Source: Yponomeuta sedellus
Lineage: Eukaryota > Arthropoda > Insecta > Lepidoptera > Yponomeutidae
NCBI GenBank assembly: GCA_934045075.1
Contig: OW203751.1
Location: 2,057,822-2,121,821 of the forward strand
Length of the DNA: 64,000 bases
Reading direction: 5' to 3'
Shown: positions 55,835-64,000 of the stretch, one piece after another
How positions within the stretch are numbered: position 1 is the first letter of the stretch
How the letters are laid out: the number at the start of each line of letters is the position of its first letter
The notes under the pieces: model-generated
Seen by the model: the letters and a program-made list of their open reading frames with translations, nothing else
Database searches by the model: none
What the model was told of the DNA's origin: nothing
Translations under genes and position numbers: made by a program

Positions 55835-58021
55835 TCAACTCTCCAAATCTTGAGCCGTTGGTAACGGGCAAAATCGTACGAGAGGTCTTCGCACGCATCC
55901 TCTGGTTGTGTTAACATCAGCGACTCTAGAAACGCCATCTCGTCCTGGAAACAGTCGTTCTATTCTTCCTAGACGCCAGCATAGCGGAGATACATGATCC
56001 TCTTGAAGTAGCACGAGGTCACCTACACTCAAGCTAGCATGGTTCGATTTCCATTTCGTTCTTTGTTGAAGCTCAGCAACGTATTCCTTCTGCCATCTTT
56101 GCCAGAAATGCTGTAGCATTTTTTCTATGCGGGCGTAACGTCGGAGGTGATTCTCATTGCAGTTTTGAAGGTCCCGCGACGGCAGTGCGGTCAGTGGTCG
56201 TCCAACGAGAAAGTGCCCAGGGGAAAGAGGTAATAGGTCGTTGGGGGAAGAAGACAGAGGACACAAGGGGCGGCTGTTTAAGATAGCCTCCACTTGGACA
56301 AACAAGGTTGAAATTTCTTCAAAGGTTAGATGGCTATTCCCTATTACGCGCTTCAAATGATATTTAGCGGATTTGACGCCGGCCTCCCATATGCCACCGA
56401 AGTGAGGAGCGTAAGTCGGTGTAAATATAAATTTAATCCCTTCCTGATCCGCAAAATCAGAGAGAGGGCCAGAATTCAATTTTAAAAAACTCGCGATTTC
56501 CTTTGCCGCAGCTACAAAATTTCGCCCATTATCGCAGAACACTTCCACTGGTTTTCCTCTGCGGCCAATGAATCGTCGAAGTGTCATTATAAAAGCATCT
56601 TTAGTTAGATCAGTGACGCCTTCAAGATGTACGCACTTATAACGTAGGCATACAAATAAACATAAATAACATTTTACTAATCTACAGCCGCGCCCCTTAC
56701 GATTTACTATGTAAAAAGGACCGGCAAAGTCCAAGCCAACGGACAAAAAGGGCAAATCAGGACTTATTCGCTGAGGTGGGAGGTCACCCATTTTAGGACA
56801 AAGTGTTTTGCCTCTAAGGCGTCTACACTGAACGCAATTATTAACGGTTCGTCTAGCAAGATGCCTACCGTTGACTGGCCAAACAGTCTCTCGCACCCTG
56901 GCCAATAGCAACTGTGGGCCGGCGTGCAAGCTACGTAAATGTTCTCTTTCAAAAACCAGCTTACTTAAGTAATGTGATGAGTGGAGAAGAATAGGATGCC
57001 TTTTTTCATATGAGTAACTCGAAGCATCTAGTCGTCCGCCGACTCTCATGACCCCATTTTCATCGACAAATGGGGATAAGGATAAAATTTTAGCCTTAGA
57101 ACTTAATGATTTGCCGTTTAGCAACAAATTATATTCTAACGGAAACGATTGCTCTTGCGCAATAGCACAAAGTAAATTAAAGGAATCATTTAATTCAGTT
57201 AAAGATAAACGACCAGAAGTTTTAGTTTTTGGATTTTTTAAATTATAAATAAATCTTCTGACGTAAGAAAATACTCTTTGCAGAGTGTAAAGTTTTGAGT
57301 AATTTTGAAATTTGATTTTTGGTTCACTTGGAACAGCAATATTTGATTTAATTTCTGGTAAGTTTTCACTCGAGCTCAGTTGTAAAACAGGCCACTCAGA
57401 TTCCTCAGCAATTAAGAAACTCGGTCCAGACCACCATAATTTCATTGAAATTAATTGATTGGCATTAACACCCCTAGATATGAGATCAGCCGGATTACTA
57501 GCTGTTGGCACATAACGCCAAGCTGATGGCTGAGTAGTTTCCTTAATTTCAAAAACTCTATTGGCAGCAAAGGATTTTAGTTTACTGAGGTCGCTATTTA
57601 TCCAACTAAGGACAATACTCGAGTCGCACCAATGAACAATGCGCGCCGGTTTGAATCTAAGTGACTCAAGCACCGAGTTAGACAGTCTAGCCGCAAGAAG
57701 GGCGGCGCACAGTTCTAGCCGTGGCATTGTCATTGGCCTTATTGGCGTTACCTTTGATTTGGAACATAGTAATTTGACAGTGACGTCACCATTACAATCG
57801 ATGGTCCGCATGTAAATGCAAGCGCCATACGCCGACTGGGACGCATCACTGAAGGAATGCATTTCTATTTGCTCAGGTGATTTGCCAAGCACAATTCTAG
57901 GCACTTCTAGACTTTCGAGTGCTGGTAAGCCACTACAAAACTTCTCCCAATCATCATTGATATCCTGTGGCACGGTTTGATCCCAATCAATTTTTTGCTG
58001 CCACAGCCTTTGTAAAATCAA
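55835..58021 (-). pseudogene. BEL/Pao Pol, RNase H and integrase part
   Basis: 728 codons after the frameshift. It opens with LQRLWQQKIDWDQ, the usual continuation of the RT end in Pao polyproteins, then RNase H (MHSFSDASQSAYGACIY). The integrase zinc domain shows HLRSLHAG and NNCVQCRR; the catalytic residues are in VGLDFAGPF (D), VFCDNGRNF (D) and GGIWEAGVKSAK (E). The frame has no Met start of its own (it is preceded by TGA and opens at TTG), so it depends on the upstream frame and is disconnected in this copy. Apart from that insertion no damage is seen. Confidence 0.9.
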
Positions 58022-61000
58022 TCATTTTAGGTTGAATTATATATGGACTTATTAGCCCTAACGGGTCAAATATTTTGAATGAATTTGACAGTATAAATCT
58101 TTTAGTAATTTTATCAGTGTTTTTCGAAAAGTCCTTTATTGGAAAGTGTAAACAATCTTTAGATGGATTCCAGCCGAGTCCGAGCGTGCTTGATGACTCA
58201 CTAATAGTTAAAGTTTCTTGAACATTTATGTCACAATTTTGAAGTAAAGTAGATAAATTACTTTTGTATTTTCGTAACTTAAAGCAACCTGACAAGAGAG
58301 CCTTTGATATTGACTTTTGTATGTATCGCAATTGTTCTTCATCATCGCACCCCGTAATGAGGTCATCAACATAGAAATCATGTTGTATTACATTTTTTAT
58401 TAATTCATCCTGCTGGTCCTCCCCCAGCTGCCAGAGGCAACGTGTACTCAAATAGCTCGCACTTGCTGTGCCGTAAGTGAGAGTATTCAACGTTAAAGTT
58501 TTAATGGGTTTGGACTCATCTTCCCGCCAAAGTATGAGCTGTAAATTCCGGTCACTTTCGTCCACTTGTACCTGCCGGTACATTTTTTCTATATCACCGG
58601 TTAAAAGGAATTTATAGTGTCGCGCTCTGACCAAAATGGCGAAAAGAGAGTCCTGTACATTTGGACCCACCATCAAAATGTCATTTAAGGAATAACCAGA
58701 TGAGGAAGGAGCAGAGCCATCAAAGACTACCCGAAGCTTTGTGGACTCACTACTTTCTTTTATAACAGCATGATGACAAAAATAGTACGATGGATCACCT
58801 GATCCGATCGCATTCGGCTCGGATAAGTGACCTAAGTCAGCGTACTCTTTTAGAAATTGCGAATATTCAATTTTTAATTTAGGATTCTTTTTGAATCGCT
58901 TCTCCAAATTGAGAAGTCTTTTTTTTGCAACATGAAAAGTATCTCCTAGACAATCAGGAGTGTCAATTAAGGGTAGTTTTACGCAAAATCTACCGGTGTC
59001 TAACCGATGTGTGTTAGCAAGAAAATGTTTTTCACATTTTCCTTCATTTTCTGTGAATTTGGGTTTTTGGGGAACATTTTCTACGTCCCAGAATTTTGTT
59101 AGCATTTCTTCTAGATTTTTTTGTGAATTATTTGTAGTAAGTGCGTGATTGCAATAAATGTATTTTTGTGTATTTTTCGAAAATATGGTACCGGATATCA
59201 ACCAACCCAACTTGGAACTTCTCAATTTTGGATTATTATCACCTAGAGAACGCTGCTCGTTCCCGAGAATGTCCCAGAAAATATCAGCGCCGATCAGGAC
59301 ATCAATTGAACCTGGTTGGTTGAAATGTGGATCCGCCAGTTTAATATTTTTAGGTAATTTTATTTTACTTATATCTATTGGGGCTTTAGGAAGTTGACTC
59401 GTGAGCTCCTTTAGCACAAAGCATGACAGAGTAACTTTAAATTCTTTATTTATTGATTTAATTTGGACCGTGCAACTTTCGTCAATTTTATTGGAACAAT
59501 TGTTACCTATTCCAATGACCTTTAGAGTGTCAATTGGAATTGACTTGAGGGATAATTTCTCCTTTAACCGTTTTGTAATAAATGAAGATTGGCTGCCACA
59601 ATCCAATAGTGCGCGCACCGTTATAGCCTTGTTTGTAAGCGGATTGCACACTTCAATCAAAGCTGTGGATAAAAGCGTTTGATTGCAATCTTGTTTTGAA
59701 AAGAATGCACCCGTTTCGTAATCTGTCTCGCCTGTCGTGACATTAGCGGTGACCGCTGACGCTGGGTTATGTAGCAAGCTATTATGTCGCTTATTACACT
59801 CGCGGCAAGGACCCATGCGACAATCGCTCACGGGGTGACCTTGTCGGAGACAATTTGTACACAACTTGTATTTAGTTACATCGACATGACGCTCCTTGAG
59901 ACTCTTGGCCTTGAATACAGGGCAGTCATATATTTTATGGCCTTCGTTACAAATGACGCATGAATATACCATGGGTTTGGCTTGGTTTGTGGCAGCAAAT
60001 GATTTTGTGTGATTAAATCTTTCTTGTTTGCTATAATTGTTATTGTAATTTTGTGCTGGTGGGTTGCGTGACGAAAATGTTTGATTTTTAGAAATGTTAT
60101 TATCATATTTATTTCGATTTAGAGATTCGAGAACGTCAGCGCGATCAGTTAAAAATTTATTGAACTGGTCAAGGGTTGGAACATCATCAAGTGAGTTACG
60201 AAACTCCTCCCACTTTGTCAATGTGCGGCTATCTAACTTTGAAGACAGCATGAAAATAATCAACATGTCCCATTTGTCCGTTGGCTGACCTAAGCTGGCT
60301 AAGGCACGCAGGTTTTTTGTTACGTGATCAACCAAAAAGCGCAATGATCTCTCGGATTCACGGGCAAATTGTTGAATATTGAACAATGAAGTGAGATGAT
60401 GATTAATAAGCAACCGCTTATTATTATATCTGTCACACAGCAACTTCCAGGCTTCTGGATAATTTGCCGATGACACTTCGAGATTGGATATAATTCTAGC
60501 TGCATCTCCTTCTAAGTATGATATTAAATAGTGAAACTTATGAATTTCTGTTAGTTTTGTATTTTTGTGAATTAACCCTTCAAAGGTGTCACGAAACTCC
60601 AACCAGCGGAAGTAGGCTCCATCAAATTTAGAAATTTGTATCTGAGGCAACTTGATACCTAGATCTTGATGATCGAGATGACACTGAGCAGCATCAGGAC
60701 TCATTGAAATACGTCTTTCCGCATTATCAATCTTATTTTGATTTTCTATTATACCTTTTGCAATAACTATGTGTGTAATGAAGTCATGCTCAATGTTCTC
60801 CCGCTCGTCAATTTCCGAAGATAAATTTGCAGAATTAATGACCTCAATCCCATCCTGCAGCTCATCAAATCGAAGAGACAAAGCCTCAAACTTGCCAAGT
60901 TTTAATGATAGCTCAGCTAATTCAGCTGATGACAAGCAGGATTTTTTATTAAGGATGTTAAGGTAGTTTTTAAATTTTGTAATTTGACCTTTAATTGAGC

Positions 61001-61118
61001 TGCGTTTTGTAGTCAGTTCTCGCAATTTTTTTAATTCATTTTGATCCATAGCTGGTTGATAACTTGTACTTGGATTGGGTGGAGGTTGAGACATTGTAAC
61101 TTCGATTATTTTTTGCAA
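57987..61118 (-). CDS. BEL/Pao Gag-protease-RT polyprotein (frameshifted at its end)
   Basis: 1043 codons. N-terminal Gag (about residues 20-330) begins with a helical, Lys/Glu-rich part. Three zinc-binding knots follow near residues 385-450: CVICNEGHKIYDC, CTNCLRQGHPVSDC and CRECNKRHNSLLH. The aspartic protease motif is LLDCGSQSSFI, with Cys where many families have Ser or Thr. The Pao-type reverse transcriptase has LRVVFDGSAPSS, LLTGDIEKMYRQVQV and the catalytic FYVDDLITG. The frame ends at IIQPKMIDFTKAVAAKN because of an extra GATT at about 58020; RNase H and integrase follow in the next frame. Confidence 0.94.
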   Translation of the reverse strand: MQKIIEVTMSQPPPNPSTSYQPAMDQNELKKLRELTTKRSSIKGQITKFKNYLNILNKKSCLSSAELAELSLKLGKFEALSLRFDELQDGIEVINSANLSSEIDERENIEHDFITHIVIAKGIIENQNKIDNAERRISMSPDAAQCHLDHQDLGIKLPQIQISKFDGAYFRWLEFRDTFEGLIHKNTKLTEIHKFHYLISYLEGDAARIISNLEVSSANYPEAWKLLCDRYNNKRLLINHHLTSLFNIQQFARESERSLRFLVDHVTKNLRALASLGQPTDKWDMLIIFMLSSKLDSRTLTKWEEFRNSLDDVPTLDQFNKFLTDRADVLESLNRNKYDNNISKNQTFSSRNPPAQNYNNNYSKQERFNHTKSFAATNQAKPMVYSCVICNEGHKIYDCPVFKAKSLKERHVDVTKYKLCTNCLRQGHPVSDCRMGPCRECNKRHNSLLHNPASAVTANVTTGETDYETGAFFSKQDCNQTLLSTALIEVCNPLTNKAITVRALLDCGSQSSFITKRLKEKLSLKSIPIDTLKVIGIGNNCSNKIDESCTVQIKSINKEFKVTLSCFVLKELTSQLPKAPIDISKIKLPKNIKLADPHFNQPGSIDVLIGADIFWDILGNEQRSLGDNNPKLRSSKLGWLISGTIFSKNTQKYIYCNHALTTNNSQKNLEEMLTKFWDVENVPQKPKFTENEGKCEKHFLANTHRLDTGRFCVKLPLIDTPDCLGDTFHVAKKRLLNLEKRFKKNPKLKIEYSQFLKEYADLGHLSEPNAIGSGDPSYYFCHHAVIKESSESTKLRVVFDGSAPSSSGYSLNDILMVGPNVQDSLFAILVRARHYKFLLTGDIEKMYRQVQVDESDRNLQLILWREDESKPIKTLTLNTLTYGTASASYLSTRCLWQLGEDQQDELIKNVIQHDFYVDDLITGCDDEEQLRYIQKSISKALLSGCFKLRKYKSNLSTLLQNCDINVQETLTISESSSTLGLGWNPSKDCLHFPIKDFSKNTDKITKRFILSNSFKIFDPLGLISPYIIQPKMIDFTKAVAAKN

Positions 61119-61878
61119 TTTACTTGAATTTAGTGAATGTACTTTAGTGTAGTTATAAAATTAATATCTCACGCTCCTCGAACTTGGTGTTACTTGCCGA
61201 TGGGAAGCCGGTCGCACCTGCCCAGCCACACGCAGATGTAGGTAGTTATGCAGGAAGATTAGATGGATAGCAGCGCGGTCCAATGACCCTGAAAATGGTC
61301 GGCAAAACTCGCGTTGAAATATACGAGTAAACAGTTCGATTACCTATCTGAGGAGGACACTATTTATGCAGTACAATGTGTGCCCCTGTCTACCTCTTTA
61401 GGATCACCCAAGGAAAGTGAGCGTGAAAATAAAGAAAGATTTTTGGTTATGTAGCAATCTAAGTTAGTCTTGCTTTATTGTATTGAATTAATTTATCTGA
61501 CGGGTAGGCATGTGAGTCGTGAATGTAGTTTTGTATATTAGATTATTTAGAGTTATTTATGCCTTTTAGTGATTACCGTTTTAGATTTAGGTACAATTTA
61601 GGTTGTACGACGTTACTATTGTATGGGATGACTATTGAAGAATCTTTAGAGATTCTATGAAGTATTTAGGTACTATTTCGTTAGTACATGAATGAATAGG
61701 CTGACGTGCACGCCTAGAATAGTTTAAAATATTTAGTGCTAGTAAAATAGGTACTATTTTGGTAGTACATGAATGACTTGACGATGTGACGAAACCTTGT
61801 TTGGCGGGCGGCGCTATTTTGGACTTTGGAATTTGGATAGGACGGAACAGGACACTTAGCTTTAGTTGGACGACACCA

Positions 61879-62052
61879 CACGATGTGAAGCTTTAGCTGC
61901 TCCCTGGCTACGTGGAAGTGGGTGGTCTTCGAAGTCCACGACGTGAAGCTTTGGTTGCTCCCTGGCTACGTGGTATGTGGACGGTCTTCGTAATCACGAC
62001 GTGAGGCCTTGGTTACTCTCTGGCGACGTGGAAGGTCGATGTTCTTCGAAGA
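61879..62052 (-). repeat. Three 58-bp tandem repeats in the BEL/Pao leader
   Basis: Units start at 61879, 61937 and 61995. Each reads (in + orientation) CACGA(C/T)GTGA(A/G)GC... CCTGGCTACGTGG and ends with a TCTTCGAAG-type palindrome (TCTTCGAAG, TCTTCGTAA, TCTTCGAAG). They lie between the 5' LTR and Gag, the position where some insect retroelements keep insulator or enhancer sites. That role is inferred by position only. Confidence 0.75.
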
Positions 62053-62187
62053 TTGGTCCGGATTCAGATCGTCAATGTCCGACTTGAATTGCGACGCAAA
62101 ATGGCACGACGTACCGCGTGCCTCGATTTTGTGATTTCTTCGTAATTGCGTAGATTTTGTTGTTTCCCCTCATGGGCCACCAATTTA

Positions 62188-62421
62188 TGTCTTAGCACGA
62201 CATAATGGAGTTATTAAAACCCAATAAATATAGATACAAGACTTTAATTCAGAATAAATTAACAAATGTAAAGCGCCTTCGGCGGCGGTCAATCGAAAAG
62301 TAGTTTTGCAGGTAGACCTATATAACTAATACAATGCAAGATATGCGTTTAATAATGTAGCAACATCGCGGAGCAGCAACTTCTTGCGCTTAACGTCATC
62401 ACAGGCACTTGGGCCTGAACA
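62188..62421 (-). repeat. BEL/Pao 5' LTR
   Basis: 234 bp. Next to it on the outside is the CCCAC target duplication. The sequence is the same as the LTR at 55574-55807. Confidence 0.94.
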
Positions 62422-63046
62422 CCCACATACAATATTTTAAGAGTACCTACTACAACATCTCTCTCCTTATACATATATACATGAGTTGTGAAAGTTATCT
62501 AATTAACGATCTATACAATCTAAGTTTACTAAAGTAATAATGAACACTATTCTAATCGAAGCAATCAGTCTAATGACTTACTGGTAGGTTATACAATATT
62601 CTACCATCTAATTATAAATTAAGAAGCAAGTTATTTATCAGTCACAAATCCTGCATTAACCAAAACTAATAATATTTATAATTAAGTAATCTCATTAAGA
62701 AAACGTTAGGCGCTTGGCCCGTATTGAGCACTGAAGTAATTATTTACAGGTTACAATGCTAATCGATATAAATCTTATATATTTACACGGATTCTAGAAT
62801 TATATCTAGATGAATTCGACCCGATTCTAGCCACACCTGACATCATGTAGTGTTTGTGTCGGAGGTAATGATACGACGCGTTTGCTGGTCAAGTAAAACT
62901 AGTTTATTTCAGATAACCCACATACAATATTTTAAGAGTACCTACTACAACTTGTACTTTCCCCTAATGTTGAATCTTTGATTATTTGATACAGTCGTAA
63001 CGCCTGTTGATTCTGCGATTGTAGAACGATATTTTGCACCGCTCAG

Positions 63047-63173
63047 GTCCGAACGAGTCTTTATGGTGGCGCGGGAAGCGCGGGTTCCGCGTGGGATTCT
63101 TTCCGCACCACTGTGTGGCCGTCATCGGGGATAAAGTGCCCCGGCACATGACCCAGCCGCCGCCCATTGTCGG
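63047..63173 (+). CDS. CdGAPr: CdGAPr-like Rho GAP, coding exon H (second half of SH3 domain)
   Basis: Exon of 127 bases, acceptor CCGCTCAG (AG at 63045-63046). The last base of exon G (G) plus GT makes Gly, then PNESLWWRGKRGFRVGFFPH, HCVAVIGDKVPRHMTQPPPI and V. WWRGK-x-GF-x-VGFFP is the classic SH3 tryptophan pair and ALYDY-to-SNYV core, here in the form seen in ARHGAP32/33. It completes the SH3 begun in exon G. The exon ends GTC GG with donor GTAAGT at 63174. Reading on gives an immediate in-frame TAA, so only this first donor keeps the frame open. Its last 29 bases are the exonic part of the 41-bp repeat that follows. The RhoGAP domain is expected beyond 64000. Confidence 0.93.
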
Positions 63174-63741
63174 GTAAGTCTGAGACACATGACCCAGCCG
63201 CCGCACATTTTCGGGTAAGTCCGAGACACGTGACCCAGCCGCCGCCCACTGTCGGGTAAGTCTGAGGCACGTGACCCAGTCGCCGCCCACTGTCGGGTAA
63301 GTCTGAGGCACGTGACCCAGTCGCCGCCCATTGTCGGCTAAGTCTGAGGCACGTGACCCAGTCGCCGCCCATTGTCGGGTAAGTCTGAGACACATGAACC
63401 AGCCGCCGCACATTGTCGGGTAAGTCCGAGACATGTTGCCCAGCCTCCGCCCATTTTTGGGTAAGTCTGAGGCACGTGTTCCAGCAGCTGCCCACTGTCG
63501 GGTAAGTTTGAGAGACTTGACCCAACAACCGCCCACTGTCGGGTAAGTCTGAGACACATGACCCAGCCCCCGCCCATTGCCGGGTAAGTCTGAGACACGT
63601 GACCCAGCCGCCGCCCATTGTCGGGTAAGTCTGAGACACGTGACCCAGCCGCCGCCCATTGTCGGGTAAGTCTGAGACACGTGACCCAGCCGCCGCCGAT
63701 TCTCGGGTAAATATGAGATATGACTCAGTCGCCGCCCATAC
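63145..63741 (+). repeat. 41-bp minisatellite made of the exon H / intron splice junction
   Basis: About 14 units of exactly 41 bp, with no indel. The reference points (CGGG at 63171, 63212, 63253 and on to 63704) are evenly spaced. Each unit holds about 29 bases of exon H end (CACATGACCCAGCCGCCGCC...) and 12 bases of intron start (GTAAGTCTGAGA). GTAAGT occurs 12 times, at 63174, 63215, 63256, 63297, 63379, 63420, 63461, 63502, 63543, 63584, 63625 and 63666; the unit at 63338 has lost its GT and the one at 63707 reads GTAAAT. About half the units carry the E-box CACGTG, the others mostly CACATG. The array ends at a SINE fragment. The long open frames on the minus strand (up to 271 codons) arise only because the unit lacks stops. 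Confidence 0.95.
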
Positions 63742-64000
63742 CTTCCTGCGATGCAGGAAGAGACCCGTGCTCCAGCTGTGCATACAAGGGCATACAAGGG
63801 ACTATCTACTTTGCAGTTAGGTTTTTACATCGGAATGATATCACTGTACCCACAATATTATACTATTTTTATTTTTATTTCCACCCGGCATGGGTGGAAT
63901 TGTTAGCCTCTAAATAGGTTTTTAAAATTGTGGAGTTTTTTTTTCCGCTGCCTTTTTCTCCACTACAATACGGCCCGAAGGCGGCGGCTTACACTTTACA

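Larger units (their letters stand above)
55574..62421 (-). mobile_element. BEL/Pao LTR retrotransposon, very young
   Basis: Two 234-bp LTRs (55574-55807 and 62188-62421), both TGTCTTAGCACGACATAATG...GCCTGAACA, identical wherever I compared them. The 5-bp target duplication is CCCAC (55569-55573 and 62422-62426), the usual length for BEL/Pao. The coding strand is minus: a leader of about 1.07 kb (61119-62187), then one polyprotein split by a four-base insertion at about 58020. It is inserted into the left LTR of a TRIM element (55480-62952) and is antisense to the host gene in intron G. A primer-site candidate (TGGTGGCCCATGAGGGG on the minus strand) lies about 5 bases inside the 5' LTR; the tRNA is not identified. 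Confidence 0.95.
55480..62952 (-). mobile_element. TRIM-like short LTR element, split by the BEL/Pao insertion
   Basis: The left LTR is 55480-55573 plus 62427-62457; the right LTR is 62846-62952 (107 bp). Both begin TGTAGTGTTTG and end CTACTACAAC(A/T). Between them lie only about 390 bp (62458-62845) without an open frame. A 5-bp duplication TGTAC flanks the pair (55475-55479 and 62953-62957). A purine tract GGAGAGAGA on the minus strand touches the left LTR inside, so the element probably reads on the minus strand. The left LTR has an extra short inverted piece of about 18 bp. Size and lack of coding fit a terminal-repeat retrotransposon in miniature, mobilised by another element. Confidence 0.8.

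Noticed and set aside
63145..63741. CRISPR-like array (regular 41-bp units)
   Set aside because: Units are contiguous with no unique spacers, in a eukaryotic intron, and derive from an exon junction.
62982..63797. Open frames of 271 and 240 codons on the minus strand
   Set aside because: They lie in the 41-bp array. A stop-free unit whose length is not a multiple of 3 opens several frames at once; the + strand carries the real exon.

Overview
The window is nuclear DNA of an insect, most likely a moth or butterfly (Lepidoptera). The evidence is AT-rich, repeat-dense DNA; GT-AG introns; Helitrons ending in the lepidopteran-type GGGTCAGCTAG; a piggyBac-type element on TTAA; several tRNA-derived SINE and LINE-tail families; and young BEL/Pao and Ty3/Gypsy elements. 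I see no bacterial gene organisation. The species cannot be named from the sequence alone.

One host gene is recognisable, on the + strand between 36958 and the right edge. Eight consecutive coding exons (36958-37052, 46483-46568, 47990-48093, 48821-48989, 50331-50475, 51362-51546, 54516-54665, 63047-63173) join in phase into about 353 codons. They encode a Ser-rich N-terminal part, a PX domain (exons D-F) and a complete SH3 domain (exons G-H). This order, with motifs such as FPKLEECAHFHYE, INCGPVLNW and EVGDMISIIDMP, matches the CdGAPr / ARHGAP32-ARHGAP33 family of Rho-family GTPase-activating proteins. The RhoGAP domain must lie beyond the right edge. The start codon was not found; a non-repetitive, GC-rich-to-AT-rich block at 28985-29600 is only a weak candidate for the 5' end.

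Layout: 1-29 kb holds repeats and unassigned DNA: tRNA-derived SINEs, LINE 3' tails, two THAP-exon copies (about 1.98 and 14.13 kb), a piggyBac-type MITE (7.0 kb), other TIR elements (9.4, 12.25, 17.0 kb), a broken Jockey-like LINE (14.6-16.1 kb) and a Helitron array with a 154-bp GC-rich minisatellite (24.35-26.09 kb). From 37 to 64 kb the introns of the GAP gene carry most of the large elements. Intron A holds a Ty3/Gypsy element (37630-44743). Intron B holds a probable solo LTR with a heat-shock-type promoter. Intron G holds a short LTR element (TRIM) split by a BEL/Pao element (55574-62421). All the large LTR elements are antisense to the gene.

The most striking result is that exon-intron junctions of this gene have been tandemly copied. 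The last 29 bases of exon H plus its 5' splice site form a 41-bp unit repeated about 14 times without indels, giving 12 GTAAGT donors in a row. The 3' half of exon F plus its donor and intron start is repeated about three more times. A decayed inverted copy of the start of exon G lies 18 kb upstream, in line with a second inverted block.
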